Shown: positions 26,495 to 42,874 of the stretch, in pieces
Numbering within the stretch: the stretch's first letter is position 1
Layout of the letters: each line of letters opens with the position of its first letter
Assembly (NCBI GenBank): GCA_003254925.1
Contig: QANZ01044843.1
Span: 51,610 to 115,609 of the forward strand
DNA length: 64,000 nt
Reading direction: 5' to 3'
From: Chamaecrista fasciculata
Taxonomy: Eukaryota; Streptophyta; Magnoliopsida; Fabales; Fabaceae
Notes under the pieces: generated by a model
Database searches by the model: none
What the model saw: only the letters and a program-made list of their open reading frames with translations
What the model was told of the DNA's origin: nothing
Program-made: the position numbers and the translations under genes

Positions 26495-27922
26495 TTGGGA
26501 ACAGAGGAAGCTGCAGGAGGAAATGCGAATGAGATAAGAATGGCGGGTTTAAACAGTCGAGTATTTTGAGAGGTTTATGAGTCAACTCGGAAAAGGAATC
26601 GGCAGGTGGGACAAACATGAGAAAAATATTTTACCCTAAATTTTGGTTTTGGTTTTTAATATTTTTTTTGTTTTGTTTTTATCCTTAATATTTATCAGAA
26701 CTAATTGATTCTTAACTATTAAATATGGTCATGTTTCGCTAATCTCAAACTTAAATTTATGAATTAAATTTTATGAGTTCTTTTTTTTATTCTGTTGGAG
26801 TCACTAGAAAACAATGTCAAATTGAGTATGATATTAGACTTTAAAATGAGACGCACGAATTTAGTTATTTCTCTCTTCTCTTGATATTTTTTTTTTCTCT
26901 CTAGTTAAAATATCACAAATAAGGTCAGATTTGTGCACATTTTTATCTTTATTTATTAACCATTATTTTTACAACCTAACATACATACATACTTATAATG
27001 TCTCATATTTTTGGGAGATAAAAAACTGCATATTTTAATATTTTAATGGTCAAATTGCCAAATAAAAAATCTTTTTAAAAACCAAATTTATTTAGCTCCT
27101 GTTACGTTCTTTATCCAATCTACACTTCAATTTCAATATAATGCCACCAATTGCATGGTCCTCTTTTTCTTAAAGTACATATTCCATTCTCTCTGATCCT
27201 GCTGCACCCTGCAAACTTACACCATAGGGTTCTCCTCATAAAGTTATAATGAGAATTATTAATTATATATGTAATGCCAAGAACTTCGCTTTTATAGTTA
27301 TTAGTTATATGACTTTTATAATACTAAAAGAAAAATAAATATATAAGGGATCCATCTCTTACATGATCAGGTAAAGAATGTCACTCATTCCAGCTGTTTC
27401 TACTTTTTAAAGCTAAGTTGCATGACACACGAGCTCAATAAGAACTTCAATTTTACACTAAGTTTTACTTTTATCTCTTAAGTTTTATCAGTTCTACTTT
27501 AGTCCCTTAATGAAAGTTAATCAAATTCTTTAATTATTAACACCACTAATTTATTTAACAAAAATTGTTGAGATAAAAATATTAAACAAAATTTATATAT
27601 ATAAATATAATTTTAAGTGATAATAGTCTACTTTATCCTCTACAAATAAGTATATAATTAACAAAATTTATTTTATGCATAGTCTTTAAAGTTAGGTTAA
27701 AATATATAATACTTTTTTAAAATTCTCTCTGTGCATATATAAAATATTAGGAAAGACGTCCTAAATTTTTTTAATTATTGTGCAAAATTTTTTTGTTAAT
27801 TTTGTTTTCAAAATTGGTTTTTTGTTAATTTTGTTCTTATAATTGGTCTTTTGTCAATTATGTGCCCTGTTGGACTCAATTTCTCCACAACATCTAACTC
27901 CGTCAAATTTTCAACGAAAACT

Positions 27923-28018
27923 AATAATGTGCATTAACTTTTTTTTTTGGCCAGAATAATGTGCATTAACTTAATCAACTTAGGTCTGTACCAAAAAAAA
28001 AACTTAATCAACTTAGGT
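27923..28018. repeat. Two nested tiny flanked insertions (CC-A(n) type)
   Basis: AATAATGTGCATTAACTT at 27923-27940 is repeated perfectly at 27955-27972, enclosing TTTTTTTTGGCCAG. Overlapping its right copy, AACTTAATCAACTTAGGT at 27968-27985 is repeated perfectly at 28001-28018, enclosing CTGTACCAAAAAAAA. The flanks look like target duplications. The inserts read CTGGCC-A(n) (minus) and CTGTACC-A(n) (plus). Confidence 0.85.
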
Positions 28019-28219
28019 TATATAATTGATACTAATCTAACATTTGAGACATAATTGATACTAATATAAAAATATTCGTTTATCATATTTTTATTCTTTT
28101 TCTTTTTCATTCTCTAATAGTACATTAACCATTGGCTATATTTGAAATTACTACAAAAGTTTTTTTATATCTTTTATCAATATCACTATAATATACGTAC
28201 TTTTAGTTTTTGAACTAAC

Positions 28220-28446
28220 GATAGAATAAATGAAAAAATTTAAGAATCAAAACGAAAAAAGGAAAAGTTTTAGGACCAAAACAGAACTCACCCTATAGTT
28301 AGTTTGAGGACTAAATAAAAACTTTGACCTATAAATAATATTCATAATTATAAAAACATAAACACGTACGGACAGTTGCTTATAAAGAGAGGAAGCATTT
28401 GAGTATGCTAGACTATGTGAAGGTTCTAATCCTCTTGAGGAAGTAT
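28220..28446 (+). repeat. Duplicated segment, copy 1 (partner at 29700-29930)
   Basis: From 'aaatgaaaaaatttaag' to 'cctcttgaggaagtat' this block matches 29700-29930 almost base for base, with scattered substitutions and small indels. It includes ACACGTACGGACAGTTGC and GAGGAAGCATTTGAGTATGC. The offset is about 1.48 kb. Copy 2 leads directly into the b561 promoter; copy 1 is cut off from it. Confidence 0.85.
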
Positions 28447-29359
28447 ATTTTGAGAATTATATGGTATCATAACTAAGTTAACTTTGTTTGATCTCATTTC
28501 TTTATTAGTATCAAGAATTATATGGTTCTCTGTCATTTCTTTATTAGTGAACTTTGTTTGGTATAAAAACACCTGCAATGGATTTTTCATGAGCACCAAG
28601 AGTTCCTGCTTCTCTGTGAAATCAACATCACCATTTGAAGCCAAACCAGATTGGCCACAAAGTACTCGAAATGCAGCATTGCCAAATTAATAGCTGGACA
28701 CATCCTTCTCCCAACCCCAAATAAATTCCACAAAAAGGGAAGTTGATTTTGGTGTTGGTGCTTTAATTAGACTTATGTCTCTTAAATAGCATCATTTAAC
28801 TAGCTAGTATGAGTATCTACTTCATGTATAATTTATTTTTCCAATTAATCAACTTAACATATTCAATATTTTTGCCCATATTTTCAAAATAATTTTCCAA
28901 GAAGAGAATCAAAAGCATTTTGGATTACCAACAAGGGGTTTGTTCAAGTGTTAAGTGACTTAGCTTAAGTGAAGTTTTAGATTGAAGACATTATGAATGT
29001 AACTACCCTTATTAGAAAACTTTGTCATCAATAAACAAAAAAACTTCCTCTGCCGTATGTGGTCAAAAAACTTTGTCATCAACATTTTTCATTAAAAATT
29101 GATAGAGATTGGCCTTGTGAATTGAGTAGTAAAAGTGTTAAAACAATTGACAAAAAAAAAATTGAAATACAACCTATACATAATTTGGAGATATTGAAGG
29201 TAATTTTGCCTCAAATTTATTTTATCCTTACTTTAAGATTCACTAATAAAAATAATAAGCATGACAAAAGTCTTTTGTTTAATCCAACATGGTAAAGAAA
29301 TAATATCAAAGAAACTTCTTGGGTATAAACTATCTTAAAAGAAAGATAACATAAACAAG

Positions 29360-29810
29360 GTTAAAACTTCATATTGGTCCTTAAACTATAGAGTGAGTTC
29401 CATTTTGATCCTAAAACTATTTTTTTTTTCATTCCATTTTAGTATTCAAACTTTTTCAATTGTTCTACCGTTAGTCTAAAATGTGATTTTGTCTTGTTTT
29501 TACCATTATCTATGAATTGAACATTTGACATGGAGATTAAAAATAAATTAGTAGTTGATTTTTCTATCAAGAAATGGAGATTTTTTATTTTTCTTTCTAT
29601 CAACTCATTTATTAAGATACATATGAGTGAGAAATCATTCAGATCAAGTGTCTAGTCCAAAAATAACAACAAAAACTAGACGAAATTACATTTGAACTAA
29701 TGGTATAACAAATGAAAAAATTTAAGGACCAAAACAAAAAAAAAAAGTTTTAGGACCAAAACAGAACTAATGGTATAGCTAGTTTGAGGACTAAAATAAA
29801 AATTTTGACC
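29360..29810. mobile_element. Fold-back repeat of the 'ggaccaaaa' group
   Basis: Left arm TTCATATTGGTCCTTAAACT... and right arm ...AGTTTGAGGACTAAAATAAA are inverted, imperfect copies of roughly 115 bp, with the phrase 'taccgttag / ctaatggta' at the inner ends. Its right arm is part of the duplicated segment. There is no coding capacity. Confidence 0.6.
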
Positions 29811-29930
29811 TATAAATAAAATTCATAATTATAAAAGCATAAACACGTACGGACAGTTGCTTATAAAGAGAGGAAGCATTTGAGTATGCTAGACTGGATG
29901 TGAAGGTTCTAATCCTCTTGAGGAAGTATC
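29700..29930 (+). repeat. Duplicated segment, copy 2, upstream of b561 gene
   Basis: Near-identical to 28220-28446. It ends about 155 bases before the putative TATA box of the b561 gene, so distal promoter sequence of that gene exists in two copies. The similarity stops sharply after GAGGAAGTAT. Confidence 0.85.
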
Positions 29931-30064
29931 GAGGTGAATCTTACTTTGGAAAAAGAGGGAAAAGGGCATATTTAACTCTGCGCAATGGGACAATATTGTA
30001 AGTAACTTCTTTATTTAGTAAAACTTAAACCAAAAAGAAAAGAGTCAAGTTCACTACTTCTTCT

Positions 30065-30092
30065 CCAATTGGCAGCTTGAAGGCTTTATATA
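30065..30092 (+). promoter_or_regulatory. Putative CCAAT and TATA box of the b561 gene
   Basis: CCAAT at 30065-30069 and TTTATATA at 30085-30092 lie about 100 bases before the start codon at 30186. That leaves a leader of roughly 60-70 bases if transcription starts about 30 bases past the TATA box. No experimental start is known. Confidence 0.45.
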
Positions 30093-30185
30093 CAATATAG
30101 TTTCGAATTCCTCCTTCCCAAAACAATTTAATAACCCAAAAGAAGAATATATCAAAGTGCCTAGTCCCTCCCTCCAAATTAAAGC

Positions 30186-32429
30186 ATGTCACGATCATCA
30201 CTAATACTACTTGTTTTGATGATATTGGCCTCTATATGCATTAATATTGTGTTTTGTGATGAAGATGACGATAGTTGTGATGAAGGGTTCGAGAGGCTGA
30301 AGGACCAAAGGAACATTACAATGTGCAAGAGTCTTCGGACGCTGGGGGCTCAGTTTGCTTGGAGACAAAACATGACCACCAACTCAACGGTGGTGTTGGA
30401 AGTCTTATTTGGTGCAGTGTTTAACGAGCCCACTGAAGGATGGCTCGCGTGGGGGGTGAACCCCGAGAGGGCAGAGATGATCGGAACCAAGGCCATCATT
30501 GGCGTGGTTCGAGCCAATGGTTCACACAAGGTATCTATTATTTAAAAATTGATTTCTTGACTCAATATGAATTTAGAGATCAAATAGTAAGTTTTCTCTA
30601 AAATGATGTTGTTTTATGGATTTTTTTGTTCTTATTATAAGTTTGGACAAGATAATATGTTAGTTATTGGGTATAACTTCAATATTTGATTTTTTATGCT
30701 TCATTTTGTCACTTATGCAACTATATATATATATTGAAGGTGGCCACATACGAGGTCACAAAGGAAACGAGAATGGGTTGTCACCTTCTTCCTTCACCAT
30801 TGGAGGGAGTGAAAGTTCTGGAAGTGGGGTACAACAGTTCAAGCGGATTCTATAGCATATATGCAAAGTTGGTGCTTAATACATCAGTGTACAACATGTC
30901 GAGGTTGCACCATGTTTGGCAAGTTGGGTATAAGTTGCATCCACAAAGCGATGATCCTGGGAACCACCCAATCACTCTTCGTAATGTTGATAGTACAGAG
31001 ACTGTTAACTTGACTTCTGGGGTTGGTCGTAGCATCAGACAGAATCGAGGCTTGTTAAGATCGGTATGTACAAAATAAGCATATATTCATATGAATCCAT
31101 GAATATGATTATTATTTATCGATATATGTCAATAATTAATGCATTGATTTTAAATAGGTACATGGAGCTCTGAACATAGCAGGGTGGGGTACGTTTTTAC
31201 CAATTGGAGTGATAGTGGCGAGGTACTTGAGAGTGTATCCATGTCGTAACAAGAGTTGGTATTTCCTGCATGTGGCCTGTCAATCCTTGGGCTACATTTT
31301 GGGCACCACTGGTTGGGCACTTGGACTCTGGCTTGGACAAGCTTCCAGATATTACACCTTCCAGACCCATCGAATCTTTGCCATTTTCATCTTCACTTTT
31401 ACCACTATACAAGTAAGTCATCATTATTCATTCACAAAGACTTGACTTGTGACCTCATCTGTCTTTTAAGGAGCAAATATAAGTAGAAGGCTAAATTGCA
31501 CTAGAACAAGGGCGAAAATCACCCATGACTTCCAAAACTTTATAGACAGGTACTTGAGATTTCAACTTTGCTCGTTTAGGAATACCGAGTTTCAAAATTT
31601 GACAAACATACTTCATGAGTTTTTAACTTTGCTCACTTAGAATTTCTAAGCTTTTAAAAAAGTGGGGTTATTTAAGGGTGTTGATTGATTGAAATTGAAA
31701 ATTTAGAGACAGTATCTACCAACTTATTTGAAAGCTGAAGGAATCTAGGTCAACTTTTAAAACTTAAGATTCTAAGTGAGCAAAGATGAGAACTCATGGG
31801 CTCTATCCATCCAATTTTAAAACTTACTAGTGTTTTTCACCCTTGGCCAAAAGCTCAAGGGGTCATGGTGTAATTTAACCTAAATAGAACAATGTAGCTA
31901 TGCCACCCTAGTATAACTCTTGAACAAAATAAAAACCTTGGATAAATTCTAGGGAATGATTATAAATTTTCTCCTTGACCAAAAAATGAATTATAAATTT
32001 TCTCCAAAAAAAAAATGTAATTGACATAGTCTTAGCTAGAGACAAGGACATAGATTTTTTAACATTATTTATCAATCAGCCATATTTAATTTTCAGATGT
32101 TAGCACTAAGGTTAAGACCCAAGGAGTCAGACGAATATCGAAAATATTGGAACATGTACCACCACTTTCTAGGGTATGCATTGCTGGTTACGATATTCAT
32201 CAACATATTCAAAGGGATTTCCATTCTGCAAGGAGGAGACGCATGGAAATGGGCTTATGTTGGAATTCTATCATCTTTGGGTGCAATCACATTGGGTTTT
32301 GAACTGTACACTTGGGGCAAATTCATCTATGAGAAACGTGAACAGAAGCGTAGGGAAATCGAAACTAATGCTATTGGAGGAGGAGGAAATCCTGCACCGC
32401 ATGAAGATGTTGGAGGAGGAAAGCCTTAG
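30186..32429 (+). CDS. Cytochrome b561 and DOMON domain protein
   Basis: Four exons, 30186-30530, 30740-31063, 31158-31412 and 32097-32429, all joined in phase 0, give 418 aa. The protein begins with a signal peptide (SLILLVLMILASICINIVFC), then an extracytoplasmic DOMON domain (residues about 35-200, with N-glycosylation motifs such as NMT, NST and NTS). A five-helix b561 core follows, and the cytosolic tail is basic then Gly-rich. Candidate haem-ligand histidines are H225 (VHGAL), H261 (YFLHV), H294 (FQTHR) and H330 (NMYHH), matching the two-haem b561 pattern. The family moves electrons across membranes, usually with ascorbate as donor; substrate and membrane are not deducible here. The ATG is the first in frame and directly precedes the signal peptide. 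Confidence 0.93.
31959..32005. repeat. Tiny flanked insertion in b561 intron 3
   Basis: ATTATAAATTTTCTCC at 31959-31974 recurs at 31990-32005, with TTGACCAAAAAATGA between. Allowing one indel, the duplication extends to about 20 bases. The insert reads TTGACC-A(n). Confidence 0.7.
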
Positions 32430-33505
32430 CCTATGCCACAAGACTAGATGAGGGCAATATTGATTGTTTTGAGTGTTTTACTTTTGTTTGAAATTTAAAC
32501 ATTTAATTTTTTAATGTTGAATTTATTTTTTATTTTTGAAAAATGTTGGGATCTTGTATTTTTTTTTCTTCCTTTGAGAAGAGGGAAATAATATTTAACC
32601 AATTAATCTAGGAATACTCTTCGTTATTCAAATATGGATCCTTAGAGGGGACTAGGTTCAAATACACAAGTGTGTGTGGAAATCAATATGCCTACTTGTT
32701 CCTAAGTCCTAGGAATATAAATAGAGGTAAACCATCCTAAAATTTAGGAGAGCATGATTAACAAGTCAACAAACTGAAGAGATAACAGACCTAAAAGCTA
32801 AGGAACCATGACTAACAGACTCTAACTGACACTAGCAGATAAATGATTGAAATAAATAACAGAAACGTAGCAGTAAAACAGGAGAAAATAGTGGGCATCG
32901 GGTTAGCTTCTAAGAAAGGTTATAACATCGCCACTCTAGTACAATATTCCAGTGGTTGTTGTCTTTAGAGTTCACTTTTTTTCCTCATTTGCTAATGAAT
33001 ATCATCAAACTTCGGGTTCGCGAGAAAAAAAAAACTTTGATTAAAATGTTAAAAATTCAAATTTGGTAGGATTCTTTTTAACTCGTTTCGGTTCGAATTG
33101 ACTGCACCCTCACAACTAAATGAAAGCTATAAATGTAGAAATAGTTTCAAAGTTACGATGAGATTGGTAGAACAAGAAACTAATTAAGATGTATTCAAAT
33201 TTACAATATATAGGCGCTAGTATAAGTGTAAATGTATTACAAGATTTCAATTTTGATTTCAACAAATCAAACATTGAACATTCCATTACATATTCATCCA
33301 GGCAATGAATGCAGTTACCGAGATGCATACTTAGTCTCTTTGTTTATGCATCTAGGTTAAATGAAAAAATAAATACGATTTGGATGAAAACAAACTAAAG
33401 TTTTACCTCTGGGAGTCACACTAATGACTGAACTTAATCTTCATGAAGTTTTATTGTGTGTCTATCTATCCATGCTTGTTTGTATTTCTGGGAGCTTGCA
33501 AATTC
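32430..33505. other. Convergent 3' region between b561 and PLP-homeostasis genes
   Basis: The first roughly 160 bases probably form the b561 3' UTR. Beyond that the sequence is AT-rich, with no protein homology that I recognise. Open frames here are short and lack family features. Confidence 0.5.
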
Positions 33506-37426
<3,921 letters not shown>

Positions 37427-37440
<14 letters not shown>

Positions 37441-39357
37441 TCTCTGGATTTTAAAACCATAGACGATACATCACTTTGCGATTCTCTCGTTATCCACCAC
37501 ACAAATCCCAGACGCAAACCGGTACGCCCTTCTCGTGATCTCTCATTCTCTCTCTCAATATAATAACTTCTTTAGCTCTCGTATTATGTCGCTTTTGTTC
37601 GACGAAAACCCAAATTACAACTCCATCTGAGGCTTATTATTGGTTTTGAGAATTATTTCGCCTTTTTATTTTCGAGAGGTTGCGAAAGGTTGTAAATGAA
37701 AGCCATTTCTTGGATGCTGAAAGGGGGAAATTGAATTTTTTACGTACGAAGGAGTTAAACCCCTGAGTATTGATGTTCTAGATAATCTTTAGGGTTTCAA
37801 ATGCTGCCACTAATCAAAATCTCTCTCTTTAGTTATTTATCATTTTTAGTGATTGGGCTTGTAATTGTTTTTTGTTTTTTCTCAGGTGTTCGTATAGATA
37901 GAAGAGATCTAGTGGCTAGACAACTTTCCCTTTTCGCGTTGATTCATTTTGTAATAAATCATTCCTTGTTACTCTTGTTGTATTAATGTCTCCGCAATGA
38001 TGATGTTTTATGTTCACTTTGATAAGTTCTTGTAGATTCCATTACCCCTTTCATCATGTCGTCTTTATTATAATTTACTTTGTTTGCATTTTTTGTTTCA
38101 TTGGCTTCCTAGAAACCCTTTGAGTTGACTTGTGTTGGAGCTATGTTTGCCTACCCATTTTCATTTCATATCCTTTTATGGTCAGATAGTGTTTTGGAGC
38201 TTATTCCTATCTTTCCCGTGGGGAATGGTGACAAATTATTTTAGGTTTTATGCATTCCTCGGTTAAGAGGAGGCATAGTTATTAATAGCTTGCTGTAGCT
38301 CATAGCATAGTGCTATTGGCTGTGTCATGTTGTGTCATAGTTAATAATGCATTCTTCTAGCTATTTTGGTCTTTTTCACTTTTTTTGTTTTGAGACTGCA
38401 AAAGGATTGCATGAATAGAATTGGTGCTCCCCCTGCTTCTCTAGTTCATCATTCATAAGCTTCACCATTGTTTTTCTTGGCCATGCTTGGTTGAGGAGAA
38501 AATGAAGGAATTAGAATCCGTTTATTCTGGTTTGATGGAGGCTGCCATTTTTATTCCGTCAAGATTTTTTTTTTCTTAAGAAATAAGGCCATAGTGAGGA
38601 AATTCTGTGAGCCAAAACACTATTGACAAACATGGCAGCCTTTATGTCTTGCTTAATAAGTTGCATGGAAATATATAATCATTAAAAGTTATTTCTCTCT
38701 TTTCTTTCAACCCTGACGTAGTCAGTTTCTTACCTGCTGTCCAAGTTCCTTATAGCCAAGCTTAGAGTTTTCTAGTTTGTATCTCATTGTCGTTGTAGTT
38801 TTTTGGTGTATTACTTTGCTTCAAACTTGGGATTGGCACTCTTAAGATTCATAACTTGTATTTCCTGATGGTTGATGGCAGAATTTTGAAAATTCTGATA
38901 ATGAATTATGATGAGTTATTTCCTGGGTTAACACTTATGAGTCCCACCAATTTATTGCTTCAGACATGTATTTTCACTTTGCACTATTTATTTGGAGATC
39001 TGGAGAGTAGAGACTATAAATGTCTCTGTTCTCAGATCTCTTCACGATAAAGATTGTCAACAGGTTTTTCGTTCTGAGGAAACCAAACTGATTGGCTCTA
39101 ACCATTTATTGAAGTTTATCAAATGGTTCTGATAATGCCATCATATTACTACCATGATCTCATTAGTTCCTGCATAAAAATTTTAGATATGCCTGTATGT
39201 GTTTTGAAGAGGCTGGATAATGAGCCAACTTCATAATCTCTTAATTACTTAAATAAAACTAATGAGAAAATATTGATCCTATCATGCTATATATTTAAAC
39301 TGTTTCATTCTTGCTGCAGGGTGGTAGGGAGAAGGAAAAAGACAGAAAATTTCTAAG
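37427..39357 (+). promoter_or_regulatory. Promoter and 5'-UTR intron of AT-hook gene
   Basis: A TATA-like AATATAAAT sits at 37427-37435. A CT-rich leader exon then probably runs to 37521, where the donor is ACCG|GTACGC. The acceptor CTGCAG|GG is at 39319, and leader sequence resumes at 39320, 38 bases before the ATG. The inferred 5'-UTR intron is about 1.8 kb. Long first introns in the leader often raise expression in plants; that role here is inference. Confidence 0.55.
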
Positions 39358-41222
39358 ATGAACCAACAAACCCAAAATAACAATCCTGATGGTTCAGGTG
39401 ACACCCCTATCAAGCGCAAACGTGGTCGTCCTCGGAAATATCCGAAAGTAGATGGAGAGGATACCGGCACCCCAATCAATCGAAATCGGAATCGAGTTAG
39501 TGGAGAAAAAGCACTACAACTTCCTGGACTTGAAAAGGTTAATGGAAATCAGTCTAGTCAGAATGCACTAGAAAATAATTCTGATGAAGCTATGGTGGGT
39601 CAGGTGGTTTTAGGTGTTTGTGAGGGAACATTTTCTGGAGGATTTTTGATACGTGTTAAAATAGGCAATGCTGATACTTCTATGAGTGGTCTTGTCTTCA
39701 AGCCTGGGCACTATGTTCCTATTACACCTGAAAATGATGTAGCTCCAAGTGTTCCAGTGATCCAAAGACACATGGTTCCTTTCCCTGTTGGAACTTTTAC
39801 TCAAGCTCAGAATCCTCAGCCAAAGGAAAGAAGCCAACAGCATTACAATATTGTTAGTCAAAATGAAAGCCATAAAGTGAATGGGTCGCCAACCGTCAGC
39901 CAAGTCCCTCAAGGAGCCATTATTTCTAGTAATTTGACTAGCTCTCAAGGAAAGAATATGCCTGCTATGGCAGAACAAGCAAGTCACCCACTAATCATAA
40001 GTAATACGGTTCCTACCGTAGTTCCACCCAATAACGTGGTGCCGGTTAATAATCAACAACCTCAAGTCACGACCCATCCTTCTCTTGGAAGTGTACCTGG
40101 TGTGGCTAAAGAAATTCCAGCAGATGGAAACCAAGTTCCTTCCGCTCAGATTCATCCACTAGCCAGAGGTGATGTGGCTCCTACCGAGCTTCCATCTGAT
40201 AATTCCTCAAATGTGGTTCTGGTTAATAATCAAATACCTCAAGTCATGACCCAAGCTTCTCTAGCAAGTGTATCTGGTGTCAATAAAGAAATCCCAGCTC
40301 CTGGAAACCAAGTGCCTTCCTCTGAGACTCATCCACTAGCCCAAGTTAATGCAGTGCCTATTGAGCTTCCACCGGGTAATTCGCCAAATGCTGTGCTGGT
40401 TAATAAACCACATCAAGTCACAGCTCAGACTTCTCTAGGAAGTACTGGTGGTGCTAAACAATTTCCAGCTACTGAAAACCAAGTGCCTTCCCATTCACTG
40501 ACCCGGGATAGTTTAGTGCCTATTATACTTCCACCTGGTAATACATCAAATCCAGTGCTGGTTAATAATCAACCACCTCCAGTCATGACGACCCAAGCTT
40601 CTCCGGGAATTTTATCCAGTGTCACTAAAGAAATCCGAGCAGATGGAAACAAAGTGCCTTCCTCCCAAACCCAAACAAGCCAGACCACTTTGCCAAGTGG
40701 TGTGCAGAATGAAGATTCTACGCTCGATCCATCCTCAACTTTTGCACTGAATGAAAAAGAGACTGAAGCAATGAAACTCCCTGAAATTCCTTTTCAGAAA
40801 CTGGTTACTGAAGTTGTTAAGAGGATCCGAGTTCCCTCGGACTCCCTAGAAACTGAAACTGACCACAGCAAGTCAGGTGACAACATTCCATTGAACAACA
40901 GGCCAGACGACAAAGCAAACCATATTGACCCATCCATCATGAATATTGAGCCAATGCAAGATGTACGGCCTGGTCCTAACGCATCTACCTTCGAACCTTT
41001 GGAGATTCGTAACACTGAGAAAATGACCGATATGTTGCAGGTAAAATGAAGCTTCAATTTGTAAAATATAAGGGGATGGGGAATTCCTGAACGTAGTTTC
41101 CATTACTAATGAATAATTTTTTTGGTGAAGCATCTGTACTAATATTGATATAGCGTTCAAAGGTTTTGCAGGATGTTACAATGTTGAACAAACAAAATGA
41201 AGCTGATGGAAAAACTGGTTAA
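39358..41222 (+). CDS. AT-hook motif protein with internal tandem repeats
   Basis: Exon 39358-41040 (561 codons) joins at CAG|GTAAAA to exon 41172-41222 (GATGTTACA...GGTTAA), giving 577 aa. The N-terminus has one AT-hook, KRKRGRPRKY (core RGRP at residues 22-25), which binds the minor groove of AT-rich DNA. A compact conserved segment (about residues 79-115: VGQVVLGVCEGTFSGGF...VFKPGHYVPI) follows. The rest is low-complexity, rich in Pro, Ser, Asn and Gln. It contains four copies of a VLVNNQ...PQV...KEI...GNQVPS unit anchored at about residues 230, 289, 348 and 402. It resembles Arabidopsis At5g54930-type proteins; no PPC domain is seen. The molecular role is unknown beyond DNA binding and probable nuclear location. 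Confidence 0.85.
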
Positions 41223-41442
41223 TCAACAAAACGTGTCGTTTGAGCACCCCGAGTGTCTGATGTTTGAATTTGATCATTGGTTGGCTAGTATACAAGCAGG
41301 TTTATTGATCTTAAAGTAGATTAATATTTTGCATATAGAAATACTTAGGACTTAAAAATTATTCAAGTTATTGTCTCAAGGATTAGAACTTATGTTGTTA
41401 CATGCCCTTTTGGGTTTGTGAAGAAAAGTTTCCTGGTTAGAT

Positions 41443-42874
41443 TTAGGTCCAGTTCGTTTACTCTCTGATTATAATATGCTTTGATTATAATCGTAATAAG
41501 CGTGTTCGTTTGCGTTTTTTTCCTGATCAAATTATAATCTTGATTTTTTTTTAATCAAACACACTTTATTACACTTATATCACTATATATATACCTATAA
41601 TTACCTATACTCTAATACAATCAATCACCCATCACAAGGACAAAATAGTCATTTATCTCAATATTGAGCTAGTTTATAAATATTCATTCTTATGGTGGAC
41701 TTAATTATTATTTTACCCAAACAAATTAAGTAGTGAAATTGATATTTTAGCCATTGTTGTCTTTCTTATCTCTCTGAATTTTTCTCATTTGTTCATGTCG
41801 TAGCATCTCCCTCTCTAATAGCATGTGAATAGCAAACAAACACCGTTCAAAGATGAAAATAGCAATTTTTCACTATTCAACGATCAAAACAAATTTTACA
41901 AAATAGTCAGATATCATAAACCCACTTTTAACTTGTTTTCTTTTTCTTTAAAAATTGCTCCCTCCCTCCTCCATATATCATACTGTGTCCATGTCGGTGC
42001 CGTCGTAGATACAAATGTCAATTAATACAAATCCAAACAACAAATAACACCAACAACCATGTAATTTAAAAAATAAAGAAAAGGTCATAGGCGGTGGGAT
42101 CCAGGGGAAATCAGATCCGTCAACCGTCGATCCTGTTCAATCGTCGGAATTGTCACAACCGAAGATGGAGAAGCGATTGTAGAGAAGTAAGAGGAGGAGG
42201 ATGAGGAAGTCGGTGACCCGGTGGATGGAATCGAGTTAACCAGCGGAGAAAATGGAGGGATGAAGGAGCCGCGTTCGAAGGAGAGAAACTGAATGGTGAG
42301 GAGAAGGATAATGGGAAGGAGGAGAGATGAGAGAGAGAATGGATTATGGTAGATTGTATAATTATTTCGGGTCCGGATGCATTTTTCTTTTCTCTTTCAT
42401 CTTATGTCAAACGGTGGACCATTTTATCTTTGGGTCGACCAAATGTCAGTGCTTGGGTGAGAGAAATTAATATAATTTGGTCCACCATTTTGTAGGCAAA
42501 ATGAGTTTGGTCGACTAAACAAAATAATCACCTCAAAAGTTACTTATGATTATAATCAGATTTTCACATTTTTCGAGGTAAACAGTGACATAATCTGATT
42601 TTTTCATAATCAACAATCACATCCAAACACACTTTGATTTTTTTAAAATCACATCTTACTTTTTCTAACTTTTTCTTCTATTTCTACCCCTATACCAATC
42701 CCCTTACCCTTCTATCTACCAACCACAATCATTACATATCCATTTCAATAATTTCACACCAAATAATTAACTTTCATCCAAACACCTATACACAAATAAT
42801 CAACTTTGATTATAAGCATACTACGATTATAATCAACTTTAATTATAATCAAAGCGCAAACGAACTGAGCCTTA
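41443..42874. mobile_element. PIF/Harbinger-like non-autonomous DNA element with TTA duplication
   Basis: The ends GGTCCAGTTCGTTT (from 41446) and AAACGAACTGAGCC (to 42871) are inverted repeats. Both continue into inverted GATTATAAT-rich arms. TTA lies directly outside each end (41443-41445 and 42872-42874), the hallmark target duplication of PIF/Harbinger. The element is about 1.43 kb and has no transposase reading frame. A less AT-rich purine-biased block (about 42085-42330) inside it may be captured sequence. Confidence 0.7.

Larger units (their letters stand above)
26495..30084. other. Divergent intergenic region with decayed repeats and a duplicated segment
   Basis: About 26495-26640 should hold the branching-enzyme promoter and leader. 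The remainder is AT-rich and holds the tiny flanked insertions at 27923-28018, one copy of a duplicated segment (28220-28446; the other is at 29700-29930) and a fold-back repeat (29360-29810). A minus-strand open stretch at 28426-28690 (including [17 protein letters not shown]) could be an exon fragment, but I do not recognise it. No complete gene is visible. Confidence 0.5.

Noticed and set aside
28426..28690. Minus-strand open stretch as an exon of a real gene
   Set aside because: It reads like protein in parts but no family was recognised, and no adjoining exons or clear splice sites were found.
39610..39987. 125-codon minus-strand open frame opposite the AT-hook gene
   Set aside because: Antisense shadow of a long coding exon, with no family features of its own.
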